64,000 nt of DNA, taken from an uncultured Sulfitobacter sp. (GTDB taxonomy: Bacteria; Pseudomonadota; Alphaproteobacteria; Rhodobacterales; Rhodobacteraceae). The DNA is taken from the NCBI GenBank assembly GCA_905182645.1, contig CAJJCJ010000007.1:78718-142717 (forward strand), in the 5' to 3' direction. Numbering within the stretch: the first letter of the stretch is position 1; every line of letters begins with the position of its first letter. Positions 53,670 through 63,582 of the stretch are shown one piece after another. Both the position numbers and the translations under genes were made by a program. A model generated the notes under the pieces. That model made no database searches and had not been told where the DNA came from. It saw only the letters and a program-made list of their open reading frames with translations.

Positions 53670-55412
53670 TTAGCGCATCTCTTCCGCTGGGGTTACGCCA
53701 AGAATACCAAGCCCAGACGCAATAACAACAGAAACGGCACGGATCATGGCTATTTTCGTTTGTGTTGTGTCATTGTCGCCGTCCTGCAAGAACCGCAGGC
53801 TCATGTCGTCATTGCCCCGGTTCCACAATCCGTGGAATTCCGACGCCAAATCATACAGATAAAACGCGATCTTGTGCGGCTCGTGGCCCCTTGCTGCAAT
53901 CTCAACCAGACGCGGCCATTCGGCCAATTTTTTCGCGACTGCCAGCTCGGCGTCATGGCTCAACTTGGTAAAATCAACATCCGCAAGCGTGGCATCATCC
54001 ACCGCAATTCCTGCAGCCCGCGCCTTGCCCAACACCGAATTCACCCGCGCATTTGCGTATTGTACGTAAAATACCGGATTGTCCTTGGACTGTTCCAGCA
54101 CCTTGTCAAAATCAAAGTCCAACGGCGCATCATTTTTGCGCGTCAGCATATGGAAACGGGTCACATCAGGACCCACAAGGGCCACAACATCCGACAGCAT
54201 CACGAACGTTCCTGCCCGCTTTGACATCTTGAATTCTTCGCCGTTTTTCATCAGCTTAACCAATTGAGTCAGCTTAATATCGAGCGGTACTTTTCCGTCA
54301 GACAGCGCCGAAACAGCCGCCTTCATCCGCTTCACATAGCCACCGTGGTCGGCGCCAAAAACATCAATCAACTGATCAAAGCCCCGCTGAACCTTGCCAT
54401 AGTGATACGCGATGTCGGGCGCAAAATAGGTCCACGCGCCGTCAGATTTTTGCACAGGGCGATCTACATCATCACCGTGTGCAGTAGACTTGAACAACGT
54501 CTGCTCGCGTGGCTCCCAATCGTCAGGCATTTTGCCTTTTGGTGGCTCAAGCGTTCCACGGTAAATCAAACCCTTGGCATCCAGCTCGGCAATCGCTTGT
54601 TCGATCAGACCGGTATTATACAACTCTTTTTCCGAAAAAAAGCTGTCCATCTTGATCCCCAACAATGCCAAATCGGCACGGATCAGGTCCATCATGGCCT
54701 CGGTTGAAAATTCGCGGACGTCCCCAAGCCAAACATCTTCGCTTTTTTCCAAATACTCACTGCCGACCTTCGCCTTCAGCGCCTCACCAACAGGGATCAG
54801 ATAATCACCGGGGTATGTGCCATCCTCAAACGCGACCTCTTGGCCGTGTGCCTCTTGGTAACGCAGGTAAACCGAACGGGCCAACACATCGACCTGTGCG
54901 CCACCATCGTTAATGTAATACTCGCGGGTCACGTCATAACCAGCATAGGCCAACAAGCTTGCCAGTGCGTCGCCAAATACTGCGCCACGGGTATGTCCAA
55001 CATGCAGCGGCCCCGTAGGGTTGGCCGACACATATTCGACCAACATCTTTTTGTTTGCACCCAGCGTGGACTGACCAAATGTCGGGTCGGTCAATGCGAC
55101 CTTGACCACACCTTGCCAAAGCACTGGCGCCAACCGCAAATTCAAAAATCCAGGGCCGGCAACTTCGGCTGCAGCCACGCGGTCATCCGCCAACAAACGT
55201 GTCGCCAGCGCATCCGCAATCATACGCGGGTTCATCTTGGCAGGTTTTGCCAAAACCATCGCCGCATTCGTTGCCATATCACCGTGCGATGCATCGCGCG
55301 GGGGTTCCACTGTGACAGCGCCCATCGCCAGACCGTCAGGCAAAGTGCCATCAGCGACCATTGCGTCAAGGCAAGAGATGACCAAGCCACGTATATCAGC
55401 AAACAGGTTCAT
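53670..55412 (-). CDS. argS: Arginyl-tRNA synthetase
   Basis: A 580-residue class I synthetase. The HIGH motif is [17 protein letters not shown], the KMSKS motif is [13 protein letters not shown], and the terminal anticodon-binding domain is [17 protein letters not shown]. It charges tRNA-Arg, including the tRNA encoded at 6142-6218. It starts the argS-SPOR-nagZ-scpAB operon. Confidence 0.97.
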   Translation of the reverse strand: MNLFADIRGLVISCLDAMVADGTLPDGLAMGAVTVEPPRDASHGDMATNAAMVLAKPAKMNPRMIADALATRLLADDRVAAAEVAGPGFLNLRLAPVLWQGVVKVALTDPTFGQSTLGANKKMLVEYVSANPTGPLHVGHTRGAVFGDALASLLAYAGYDVTREYYINDGGAQVDVLARSVYLRYQEAHGQEVAFEDGTYPGDYLIPVGEALKAKVGSEYLEKSEDVWLGDVREFSTEAMMDLIRADLALLGIKMDSFFSEKELYNTGLIEQAIAELDAKGLIYRGTLEPPKGKMPDDWEPREQTLFKSTAHGDDVDRPVQKSDGAWTYFAPDIAYHYGKVQRGFDQLIDVFGADHGGYVKRMKAAVSALSDGKVPLDIKLTQLVKLMKNGEEFKMSKRAGTFVMLSDVVALVGPDVTRFHMLTRKNDAPLDFDFDKVLEQSKDNPVFYVQYANARVNSVLGKARAAGIAVDDATLADVDFTKLSHDAELAVAKKLAEWPRLVEIAARGHEPHKIAFYLYDLASEFHGLWNRGNDDMSLRFLQDGDNDTTQTKIAMIRAVSVVIASGLGILGVTPAEEMR

Positions 55413-55472
55413 AAGAGGCGTCCTTCATAGGTGTTGTCAGGCGGTTTAACACGCCAGCCGTGGTCGTCAATG

Positions 55473-57290
55473 TCAGCTATCAACGGGCGGTTGGTTCGCA
55501 CCACCGGGCACGTCATCGCCGGGCGGGCAAAGCGCAATGATGCGCACATCAGGCGTGCCCTTAACCTCGTCATCACGTCGGATCAGTTTGATCTCTCCAG
55601 CAGGCGAAATACGGGCGAACAAGGCGCTTGTCGTGCGGTCCGCGCGCCACTGCTCAAACATGAATTCTTCGGACAAGCGCGTAGTACGGAACATCCAACC
55701 AAGCCGCACAAGACGGTCCAACCCGCGGTGCGTCTCCTGCGGCCCAAAATTTGCCCCGCCCAAGGTACGTGGCAGTTGATGCCGCGCACTATCGGTCTTT
55801 TCACGCATAACCTGAAATACGTTATCGCGGCCAAATTCAGGTGCGAGATCCGTGGCCACAAGCGTATTATACGCATCATTTGACGTTGCCGCGATAATCG
55901 TCGCATAGCTGACCAGCTCCAACCGATGCTCTGCGGCCTCCGATAATATATCACCCGAAAAGGTCTCGATCCCAGCCGCACGGGCGCTGCGCAAATTTCC
56001 ATAGTTGGGGTCAGTCATCAGGACAGGCACCTCGGCCTTTTTCAGCGCTTCGGCAAATGCCGTGGTCCACGCTGACCCGCCAACAATCAATACGCCAGGG
56101 CTGTCCGCACCCTTCAGCCCAAGAAACCGCGCGAATGGCTTTAACGTAAACCCGTGCAACACAACCGTGACAGCCACCAGTACAAACGCCAGCGGACCAA
56201 TCAAAGCCGCGTCCGCAAACCCAAGGCCCAACAGCCGGTCACCAAACAACCCCGCCACCGCAACCAACACAACGCCGCGCGGCCCTGTAAAGGCTACCAA
56301 CACTTGTTCGCGCCACGGCAGTCCCCACCCAAGCAGCGACACAAAAACCGTTAGCGGACGGGCCACAAGAATGACCAGCACCACAAAATACACCGCGCGC
56401 ATGTCTAGTTGGGCCAATGCATCTACATCCAGTCCGGCGGCCAGTAGGATAAACACACCTGACACCAGCAAAACCGTCGCGTGTTCCTTAAATCGGCGCA
56501 GCTCATCATAACTTGGCAAATTAGAGTTCGCGATCACGATGCCCATGATCGTCACGGCCAATAGCCCGCTTTCGTGCAGCACGGCATCCGACACAGCAAA
56601 TACGCCCAGCAACAACGCAAACAACACTGGCACCTTCATGTATTCGGGCACCCACGCCCGCTTAAACGCCCGCGCAAGCCCGTACCCACCAGCCCAGCCA
56701 ACAACGTTGGCAAAGCCGATCCCAACCACCAGTTCCATAATCGCTTGTTAAGCCGTAAAATTCGTATGCCACGCTGACACAACCGAGAACGCAAGCACCG
56801 CAGCCAATGCGCCAATCGGGTCGTTTACAATCGCTTCCCATTGCAGCAATGGGGCGGATCTGCGAGACAATCGCGCAGTGCGCAACAGCGGCGCAATCAC
56901 AGTCGGGCCTGTGACAATCATGATGCCGCCAAAAACCGTGGCGCTTTCCCATGACAGCCCCGCGCCATATCGCAGCGCCAATGTCGACGTCAGCCAGCCC
57001 AATGGCGCGCCAATAGACACCAACCGACGCACGCCTTTCACTGCATCTTGCAGCGAATGAAAGTTCAGCGTCAAACCACCCTCAAACAGAATAATCGCAA
57101 CCGCAATTGAGATAATTGGCCCCATCAACGGGCCAATATCGCGCGCTGGATCAAATATACCCAGCACAGGCCCAATGATAATTCCCGCGACCGACATCAG
57201 CACGATGGCAGGCATCCGCAAACGCCATGCTATCCACTGCGAACCGACGCCCAATGCGCCCACTAGCGCGAATGCCATGACGGGTTGCAT
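55473..57290 (-). pseudogene. Cation/proton antiporter (CPA type, TrkA-N tail) with in-frame stop
   Basis: From ATG 57290 the frame reads a typical CPA1-like start (AIVLMSVAGIIIGPVLGIFDP, ISIAVAIILFEGGLTLNF, FGGIMIVTGPTVIAPLLRTARL, LLQWEAIVNDPIGALAAVLAF) and stops at TAA 56748-56750 after residue 180. The same frame continues at once (QAIMELVVGIGFANVVGWAGGYGL) through more membrane helices and a TrkA-N-type Rossmann domain (VLIVGGSAWTTAFAEALKKAEVPVLMTDPNYGNLR) to a stop at 55473. A single base change explains the break, so it is a recent nonsense mutation or a sequencing error. ATG 56738 could restart the second part but would lack the ND-containing core helix. Whole length would be 605 residues. 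Confidence 0.85.
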
Positions 57291-57305
57291 CGCCCTGATG
57301 CGGTC

Positions 57306-58478
57306 TCAATTGCCATCAATTACGCCTTTCGGTATCTGTTCGCCGCCAATCAATCGTGTGTGTTCTTGGATCGCAAACCGATCCGTCATGCCTGCAATAT
57401 AATCTGCGACGATGCGCGCCAAGGCCACCTTATTGGGGGCATCAGCCACATCTTTGCGCCACTGCTTAGGCAGCTCGTCAGTATTTTCCATGAAAAACGG
57501 GAACAAATCATCGACCATCTGTGTGACGACAACGCGCATTTCAACGACCCGAGGGGCGCGGTACATGCGCTCAAACAGGAACTTGCGAATGACTTTTAGA
57601 TCAGCCCAAAGTGCAGGCGAAAATTGCACCATCATCCGGCCCGCATGACGGATATCATGCACCGACTGCGGGTTCAGTTGCGCCAAATTATGACGACTGA
57701 CATTGATCACATCCTCGACTAAAACACCAAAGAACCGGCGCAGCGCCTCGTGGCGACGGCGGTAATAATTCAAATCAGGATACTTGGCATCCACGCGGGC
57801 AAAACAATCGCCCAAAAGCGGTAATTCAGCTAATTCATCCGTGCTAAATAGCTCGGCGCGCAACCCGTCATGCAGATCGTGATTGTTGTAGGCAATGTCA
57901 TCGGCCAAGGCCGCAGCCTGCGCCTCAGCGCTGGCGTGGGTGTGCAATTCCAGATCTTGGCGATCGTTGTATGCGGTCAACGCCCAAGGGATGTCGCCCG
58001 TGACAGGGCCATTGTGCTTGGCGATGCCTTCAAGGCATTCCCACGTCAGGTTCAGCCCGTCCCATTCCGCATAATGACGTTCCAGATCGGTGACAATCCG
58101 CAACGCCTGCGCATTATGATCAAAGCCACCGTACGGCTGCATCATGCGGTCAAGCGCCTCTTCGCCGGTATGACCAAAGGGCGTGTGTCCCAGATCATGC
58201 GCCAATGCGATCGCCTCGGTCAGCTCGGCATTCAAACCAAGTGACGCCGCCACTGTGCGGGCGACTTGGGCCACCTCAATCGAATGTGTCAAACGGGTGC
58301 GAAAATAGTCGCCTTCGTGCTCAATAAACACTTGGGTCTTATGCTTGAGCCTGCGAAATGCGCTCGCGTGGATAATCCGGTCGCGGTCACGCTGAAACGG
58401 AGAGCGGAAAAAACTCTCTTCTTCGGGAAATAAACGGCCACGTATGTTGTCGGGATCCGTCGCGTAGGGGGCTGTCAT
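57306..58478 (-). CDS. dgt: Deoxyguanosinetriphosphate triphosphohydrolase-like protein
   Basis: The 390-residue HD-domain enzyme hydrolyses dNTPs to nucleoside and triphosphate. Visible parts: FQRDRDRIIHASAFRRLKHKTQVF, metal His in TRLTHSIEVAQVARTVA, the HD in AIALAHDLGHTPFGHTGEEALD and ADDIAYNNHDLHDGL. It is divergent from the A-type carrier gene and 16 bases from the antiporter pseudogene. Confidence 0.95.
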   Translation of the reverse strand: MTAPYATDPDNIRGRLFPEEESFFRSPFQRDRDRIIHASAFRRLKHKTQVFIEHEGDYFRTRLTHSIEVAQVARTVAASLGLNAELTEAIALAHDLGHTPFGHTGEEALDRMMQPYGGFDHNAQALRIVTDLERHYAEWDGLNLTWECLEGIAKHNGPVTGDIPWALTAYNDRQDLELHTHASAEAQAAALADDIAYNNHDLHDGLRAELFSTDELAELPLLGDCFARVDAKYPDLNYYRRRHEALRRFFGVLVEDVINVSRHNLAQLNPQSVHDIRHAGRMMVQFSPALWADLKVIRKFLFERMYRAPRVVEMRVVVTQMVDDLFPFFMENTDELPKQWRKDVADAPNKVALARIVADYIAGMTDRFAIQEHTRLIGGEQIPKGVIDGN

Positions 58479-58561
58479 TGGTCGTGCCCTTTTTGCCTGT
58501 CTTGTCGTCTTTGCCTTGCCAACCTATATTGCAAACAAATCAAACATGTAAGGCTGGCAAA

Positions 58562-58888
58562 ATGCTGATGCTCCCCCCCACAGTGACCCCACGCGCATTC
58601 GAGCGACTGTCCGAGATCGGCGCTGCCGCACAAGGCAAGGCCCTGCGGGTTGCGGTTGAAGGCGGCGGCTGTTCTGGGTTTCAGTATGAAATCGATCTCG
58701 ATGAGCAGAAAGACGATGATCTGGTTCTCGAAGGATCAGGTGAAAAGGTGTTGATCGATACCGTGTCCCTACCCTTTCTTGCGTCAGCCGTTATCGACTT
58801 TAGCGAAGAACTGATCGGTGCACGGTTCGTGATCAACAACCCCAATGCCAGCAGCTCGTGCGGCTGCGGCACATCGTTTTCAATGTAA
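58562..58888 (+). CDS. A-type Fe-S carrier (IscA/ErpA family)
   Basis: A 108-residue cluster carrier. The three invariant Cys are Cys37 in VEGGGCSGFQYEID and Cys100 and Cys102 in SSCGCGTSFSM. It takes clusters from the SUF scaffold to target apoproteins. It lies far from the suf operon at 6292-14431, which itself has no A-type gene, so it may be the main carrier. ErpA and IscA cannot be separated on these motifs. The ATG at 58562 is set by the family start; upstream codons are the dgt leader. Confidence 0.92.
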   Translation: MLMLPPTVTPRAFERLSEIGAAAQGKALRVAVEGGGCSGFQYEIDLDEQKDDDLVLEGSGEKVLIDTVSLPFLASAVIDFSEELIGARFVINNPNASSSCGCGTSFSM

Positions 58889-59905
58889 TTAAAGCGCCGC
58901 TGCAGCGCGAAACGACACCAAGCGGCGCGATTTCTCATCCCACAGATCAAGGCTGGCACACTTAAAGCTTTGCCAGATTGTCATACGGCTTTGCTCGACC
59001 AATTCTTCATGGTCACGCAAAACTTCTGGCAGACGGTAAAACGGAATTCGCGAATACAGATGATGCACGTGGTGAATACCGATATTGCCAGTAAACCAAC
59101 GCAATACCGAAGGCAGATCATAATGCGATGACCCGTGCAGGGCCGCATCGTGCAATTTCCAGTCTTCGGTCGTGTCCCATTCAGTCGTTTCAAACTGGTG
59201 CTGGACGTAGAACAACCAAACGCCAATAGACGCCGCGACAATTGTCGTCGGCAAGAACACCAAGAAAACAGCGCCCAAGCCTAAGAACCAATAAACCGTG
59301 AAAACGGCTGTAGCAGTCGCAAGGTTGGTCCCCATGGAGCTAATCCAATACTTTGATCCAGCATTCATCAGGCCAAACGGCAAGCGGTTCTGCAACAAAA
59401 ACAAGTATGACGGACCTAGAACAAACATCGTCACCGGATGGCGATATGCACGGTAGCGCAAGCGCCCCCAAAGGCCGCGGGCCTTAAATTCTTCGACTGT
59501 AAGGGTCATCACATCACCGATACCGCGATGATCAAGGTTGCCGTGATGGCCATGGTGCAGCGCATGTGTACGCTTCCACACGTCATATGGCGTCAACGTC
59601 AGAACACCCAAAGCGCGCCCGATCCAATCAGACAGCGTACGGTTCGCAAGGAACGACGCATGGCCGCAATCGTGCTGTATGATGAACAGACGTAGCAAAA
59701 ACGCGCCGTTCAACGCGGAAATAGCAAATGCGCCGATATAGCTGTACGGCAATACAAAACATGCGACCACCCAAAGTGCTAGGAACGGTATAACCGTCAC
59801 AGCCAATTCAAAGCTTGATCGCCAATTCGACGGGTCGCGATATTGCGCCAACGTCAAAACCCAATCACGAGCCGATGGCCGTGCTGCACTGTCAGTATCT
59901 TTCAT
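58889..59905 (-). CDS. Membrane fatty acid desaturase
   Basis: A 338-residue di-iron desaturase with the three His boxes: HDCGHASF, HALHHGHHGN and HHVHHLYSRIPFYRLPE. Four membrane segments lie around residues 30-80 and 180-230. It introduces double bonds in acyl chains of lipids, helping membranes stay fluid in the cold. It is a single gene whose stop directly abuts the end of the convergent A-type carrier gene. Confidence 0.92.
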   Translation of the reverse strand: MKDTDSAARPSARDWVLTLAQYRDPSNWRSSFELAVTVIPFLALWVVACFVLPYSYIGAFAISALNGAFLLRLFIIQHDCGHASFLANRTLSDWIGRALGVLTLTPYDVWKRTHALHHGHHGNLDHRGIGDVMTLTVEEFKARGLWGRLRYRAYRHPVTMFVLGPSYLFLLQNRLPFGLMNAGSKYWISSMGTNLATATAVFTVYWFLGLGAVFLVFLPTTIVAASIGVWLFYVQHQFETTEWDTTEDWKLHDAALHGSSHYDLPSVLRWFTGNIGIHHVHHLYSRIPFYRLPEVLRDHEELVEQSRMTIWQSFKCASLDLWDEKSRRLVSFRAAAAL

Positions 59906-60040
59906 AAAATCGCCTGCTGCTATTTTTGTTGATTACTTCGTTAGAGCATAGGGTGATTGACGCAAGTTTAAAATGCAGACACGGCGACTTGCGGCCTGCC
60001 GTTCAATCGGTCAAAACAACCCCAAACCAAGGAGGCGCCC

Positions 60041-60820
60041 ATGAAAATTGCGACATTTAACATCAATGGCGTAAAAGCGCGGATTGACACGCTGACCACA
60101 TGGTTGACCGAAAGCGCGCCCGATGTGGCGGTCTTGCAAGAGGTCAAATCCGTCGACGAAGGGTTCCCGCGTCAAATAATCGAAGACCTTGGCTATAACG
60201 TTGAAACCCACGGACAAAAGGGCTTCAACGGGGTCGCGATTCTGTCCAAACTACCTTTGGAAGACGTCACACGCGGCCTGCCCGGCGACGACACCGACGA
60301 GCAAGCCCGCTGGATTGAGGCCACTGTTATAGGCGACAAAGCGGTTCGTATTTGTGGTCTGTATTTGCCCAATGGCAACCCAGCACCGGGGCCAAAATAC
60401 GATTACAAATTGGCGTGGATGGATCGGCTCTATACCCGCGCGTGCGACCTTATGTCTGCAGAAGAACCCGCGTTAATGTGCGGTGATTACAACATCATTC
60501 CACAACCAGAAGATGCGGCACACCCAAGCGCGTGGGCCGACGATGCACTGTTTTTACCACAAAGTCGGGCCGCATTTCGCAAGATCGTGAACCTTGGTTT
60601 TACCGAAGCCTTCCGCGCCCGCCACGCAGGCCCCGCGCATTATTCGTTTTGGGACTACCAAGCAGGCGCATGGGACCGCAACGACGGCATCAGAATCGAC
60701 CATTTCTTGCTAACGCCGCAATGCGCCGACCTGCTCAATGACTGTTGGATCGAAAGCGATATTCGGGGCCGTGAAAAGCCGTCTGACCACGTCCCTGTTT
60801 GGGTTGATATATCGATCTAA
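60041..60820 (+). CDS. xthA: Exodeoxyribonuclease III
   Basis: A 259-residue AP endonuclease of the ExoIII type. MKIATFNINGVKARIDTL, LQEVKSVDEGFP, CGLYLPNGNP, CGDYNIIPQPEDAAHP, YSFWDYQAGAW and RIDHFLLTP ... KPSDHVPVWVDI include the metal Glu and the catalytic Asp-His pair. It repairs abasic sites. It converges on the FAD monooxygenase gene without a gap. Confidence 0.97.
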   Translation: MKIATFNINGVKARIDTLTTWLTESAPDVAVLQEVKSVDEGFPRQIIEDLGYNVETHGQKGFNGVAILSKLPLEDVTRGLPGDDTDEQARWIEATVIGDKAVRICGLYLPNGNPAPGPKYDYKLAWMDRLYTRACDLMSAEEPALMCGDYNIIPQPEDAAHPSAWADDALFLPQSRAAFRKIVNLGFTEAFRARHAGPAHYSFWDYQAGAWDRNDGIRIDHFLLTPQCADLLNDCWIESDIRGREKPSDHVPVWVDISI

Positions 60821-61963
60821 TCAACGGGTTACATCGCAATCATAAAGCCAGCCAAGGCGATTAACAAAGGCACTGGGCGCGACAGCACCAAGCGTCTTTA
60901 AACCAGCAAACGCCACCGACCGCTTTAGCCCAGATAGGTGATAATTCTTTGCATTGGCATTGGCCGCCGAAATTGCGCGAATAACGCGGTCACGGCGCAA
61001 TTGCTGATAGTGCCTGAACGCCGACTGTACCGATGAATGATCCGCACAACAACGTGCCAAAACAAAAGCATCTTCAATCGCCAAATTTGCACCCTGAGCA
61101 AGAAACGGCAACGTTGGATGCGCCGCGTCGCCCAGCAGAACAACGTGGCCTTTTGACCAAACCGGGGCGACCGGATGACGGAACAACCCCCACAGGCTTG
61201 GGGCTTTTACTTTAGCCAAAATTGCTTGCAAATCTGGGGCGCAATCTGAAAATGCCGACCGCAAATTTACTGGATTGTCCATGTGATCCCACCCTTCCGC
61301 CGCCCAGTCTGAGCGCTCTTGCACGGCGACAACGTTCATCAACCCGCCCTTTAGCGGATAGGTCACAACATGACGGTTCGGGCCCATCCAAATACGGGCA
61401 ACGGCGGGGGCATCAGGGACAATAATCACATCACGCCACGCAACTTGGCCGGTAAATTCAGCCTTTGGTCCACCAAACAAATCGCGCGTCACGGAATGAA
61501 TGCCATCCGCGCCAACAACGATATCTGCATGCAACGGGCCGGCATCCGTTTTAACCGTGCCATCGGCAGTCACCGCACTGACGCGCCGACCCAATGAGAT
61601 GTGAACCCCAGCATTTTTTGCCGCTTCAGCCAAAACAGTTAACAGCGATGCCCGGTGAAAGAATCGGTAAGCAGGGGATTTGGTGGATAGATCAAAACAC
61701 GTAACAGGCCGACCCGTTATGGCATCCATCGGCTGAACGCCCTGTGCGACGATACTTTGGGCAGCGCAATCTTCGGCCAAACCCAATGCATTTAGAACAC
61801 GCGCGCCATTGGGGGTAATCTGAATGCCAGCGCCGACCTCTTTCAGTTCAGGCGCCTGTTCCAAAACAAAAACCTCCGCCCCATTACGGGCGAAGGCCAA
61901 TGCAGCCGTGAGGCCACCAATACCTGCACCAACAATCGCAACTGTTTGGCGCGGTTTTGTCAT
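60821..61963 (-). CDS. FAD-dependent monooxygenase (salicylate-hydroxylase-like)
   Basis: A 380-residue flavoprotein aromatic hydroxylase of the UbiH/salicylate-hydroxylase group. FAD binding: VAIVGAGIGGLTAALAF, DGIHSVTRDLF (DG motif) and VLLGDAAHPTLPFLAQGANLAIEDA (GD motif). The substrate cannot be inferred. I chose ATG 61963, which places the glycine motif at the usual position. It starts one base after the dksA stop, so the two are co-transcribed. Confidence 0.92.
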   Translation of the reverse strand: MTKPRQTVAIVGAGIGGLTAALAFARNGAEVFVLEQAPELKEVGAGIQITPNGARVLNALGLAEDCAAQSIVAQGVQPMDAITGRPVTCFDLSTKSPAYRFFHRASLLTVLAEAAKNAGVHISLGRRVSAVTADGTVKTDAGPLHADIVVGADGIHSVTRDLFGGPKAEFTGQVAWRDVIIVPDAPAVARIWMGPNRHVVTYPLKGGLMNVVAVQERSDWAAEGWDHMDNPVNLRSAFSDCAPDLQAILAKVKAPSLWGLFRHPVAPVWSKGHVVLLGDAAHPTLPFLAQGANLAIEDAFVLARCCADHSSVQSAFRHYQQLRRDRVIRAISAANANAKNYHLSGLKRSVAFAGLKTLGAVAPSAFVNRLGWLYDCDVTR

Positions 61964-61964
61964 A

Positions 61965-62387
61965 TCAATCGTCGCGGTGGACTTTTTCACGGCGCTCGTG
62001 ACGCTCCTGCGCCTCAAGGCTCATGGTCGCAATCGGACGGGCATCCAAGCGCTTCAGCGAAATCTGCTCGCCTGTCTTGGAACAATACCCAAATTCGCCT
62101 TCGTCAATGCGGCGCAGCGCACCGTCAATTTTGCTAACCAGTTTGCGCTGACGATCACGCGTGCGCAATTCCAACGACCGGTCGGTTTCCTCGGATGCAC
62201 GATCAGCAACATCTGGAATGCTGCGGGTTTGATCTTTCATGCCTGCAACAGTATCGCGGCTGCCCTCAAGCAATTCACCGCGCCAGTTCAACAGCTTACG
62301 GCGAAAATATTCGACATGCATGTCGTTCATAAATGGTTCTGTTTCAGCCGGACGGTAATCTTCTGGCAGGAAAGTTTCTGCTTTCAT
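61965..62387 (-). CDS. dksA: RNA-polymerase-binding protein DksA
   Basis: A 140-residue DksA: FLPEDYRPAETEPFMNDMHVEYFRRKLL, the coiled coil with DVADRASEETDRSLELRTRDRQRKL (tip Asp and Ala) and GEFGYCSKTGEQISLKRLDARPIATMSLEAQERHE. Only one of the four zinc Cys of E. coli DksA is kept, so there is no classical zinc finger, as known for Rhodobacter DksA. It works with ppGpp at RNA polymerase. The ATG at 62387 has AAGGGA six bases upstream; an earlier Met at 62423 is less likely. Confidence 0.94.
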   Translation of the reverse strand: MKAETFLPEDYRPAETEPFMNDMHVEYFRRKLLNWRGELLEGSRDTVAGMKDQTRSIPDVADRASEETDRSLELRTRDRQRKLVSKIDGALRRIDEGEFGYCSKTGEQISLKRLDARPIATMSLEAQERHERREKVHRDD

Positions 62388-62577
62388 CTTCGTTCCCTTA
62401 ATGCTGGCGACATCAGTCATCACTCCCGAAACTGACGTCGTTTAACCCCTTATTTTGCGCCCGTTTACTCCCGATTTTACGGCATGTCACCCCCTGAAAT
62501 TAGGCAATCAGCAACTGTTGATGATGCCCCATAACCCCATTAGGTTGCGGCGAACCGTTTTTAACGAAAGACACGCT

Positions 62578-63417
62578 ATGCAGTTCCAAGGCACCGACAC
62601 CTATATCGCAACCGATGATCTTAAGGTGGCCGTCAATGCTGCCGTCACATTGGAACGGCCCCTGTTGGTCAAAGGGGAGCCTGGCACCGGCAAAACCGAA
62701 TTGGCCCGTCAAGTCAGCGCGGCGCTTGGCCTGCCCATGATTGAATGGCACATCAAATCCACGACCAAAGCCCAACAGGGCCTTTATGAATACGATGCGG
62801 TCAGCCGCCTGCGCGATAGCCAATTGGGTGATGAAAAAGTCCACGATGTGGCCAATTACATCCGCAAGGGTAAGATGTGGCAGGCTTTTGGGGCTGAGGG
62901 CCGCGTCGTTTTGCTAATCGATGAAATCGACAAAGCCGACATCGAATTCCCAAATGATTTGCTACAAGAACTCGACCGGATGGAATTCCACGTCTATGAA
63001 ACGGGCGAAACCGTGCGCGCGATCCACCGCCCCGTCGTTATCATCACGTCAAATAACGAAAAAGAGCTGCCAGACGCATTCCTGCGCCGCTGCTTTTTCC
63101 ACTACATCAATTTTCCTGACCAAGACACGATGCGCAAAATCGTGGCAGTGCATCATCCCGACATTAAGGACAATCTGCTGACCACCGCGCTCACGCAATT
63201 TTACGAAATTCGCGACACGGCAGGGCTAAAGAAGAAACCGTCGACCTCCGAAGTTCTGGACTGGCTCAAACTCTTGCTCGCCGAAGACCTCACCCCAGAA
63301 GACCTCAAACGCGACGGTGCCAACGCCCTGCCCAAACTGCACGGCGCCTTGCTGAAAAACGAACAGGACGTGCATCTATTTGAACGGCTGGCGTTCATGG
63401 CGCGATCCGGGCGCTAG
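62578..63417 (+). CDS. MoxR-type AAA+ ATPase
   Basis: A 279-residue AAA+ ATPase: Walker A LVKGEPGTGKTELA, Walker B VVLLIDEIDKADIEFPNDLLQELD, sensor I VIITSNNEKELPDAFLRRCFFHY. It has the RRCFFHYINFPD block typical of the APE2220/YehL-type MoxR group, which is usually followed by a VWA-domain protein gene. Here the next gene is on the same strand but glyoxalase-related, so the partner may be encoded elsewhere. The ATG at 62578 is used because upstream codons are out of family. Confidence 0.9.
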   Translation: MQFQGTDTYIATDDLKVAVNAAVTLERPLLVKGEPGTGKTELARQVSAALGLPMIEWHIKSTTKAQQGLYEYDAVSRLRDSQLGDEKVHDVANYIRKGKMWQAFGAEGRVVLLIDEIDKADIEFPNDLLQELDRMEFHVYETGETVRAIHRPVVIITSNNEKELPDAFLRRCFFHYINFPDQDTMRKIVAVHHPDIKDNLLTTALTQFYEIRDTAGLKKKPSTSEVLDWLKLLLAEDLTPEDLKRDGANALPKLHGALLKNEQDVHLFERLAFMARSGR

Positions 63418-63582
63418 ACAGACGGGAACATGCGTTCTACAAGGTGGCAGGGTTCAACGCACCCGCCGCTTGCAGGCATTTGCCACGGTGAAGCTTTGAT
63501 AACCATCTTCAACTGATCTCAGCATTTTGCGGTCTGTTGGCAATGCAAGCACCCAACGAGAAATCCGCATCTGACCTGAAAG

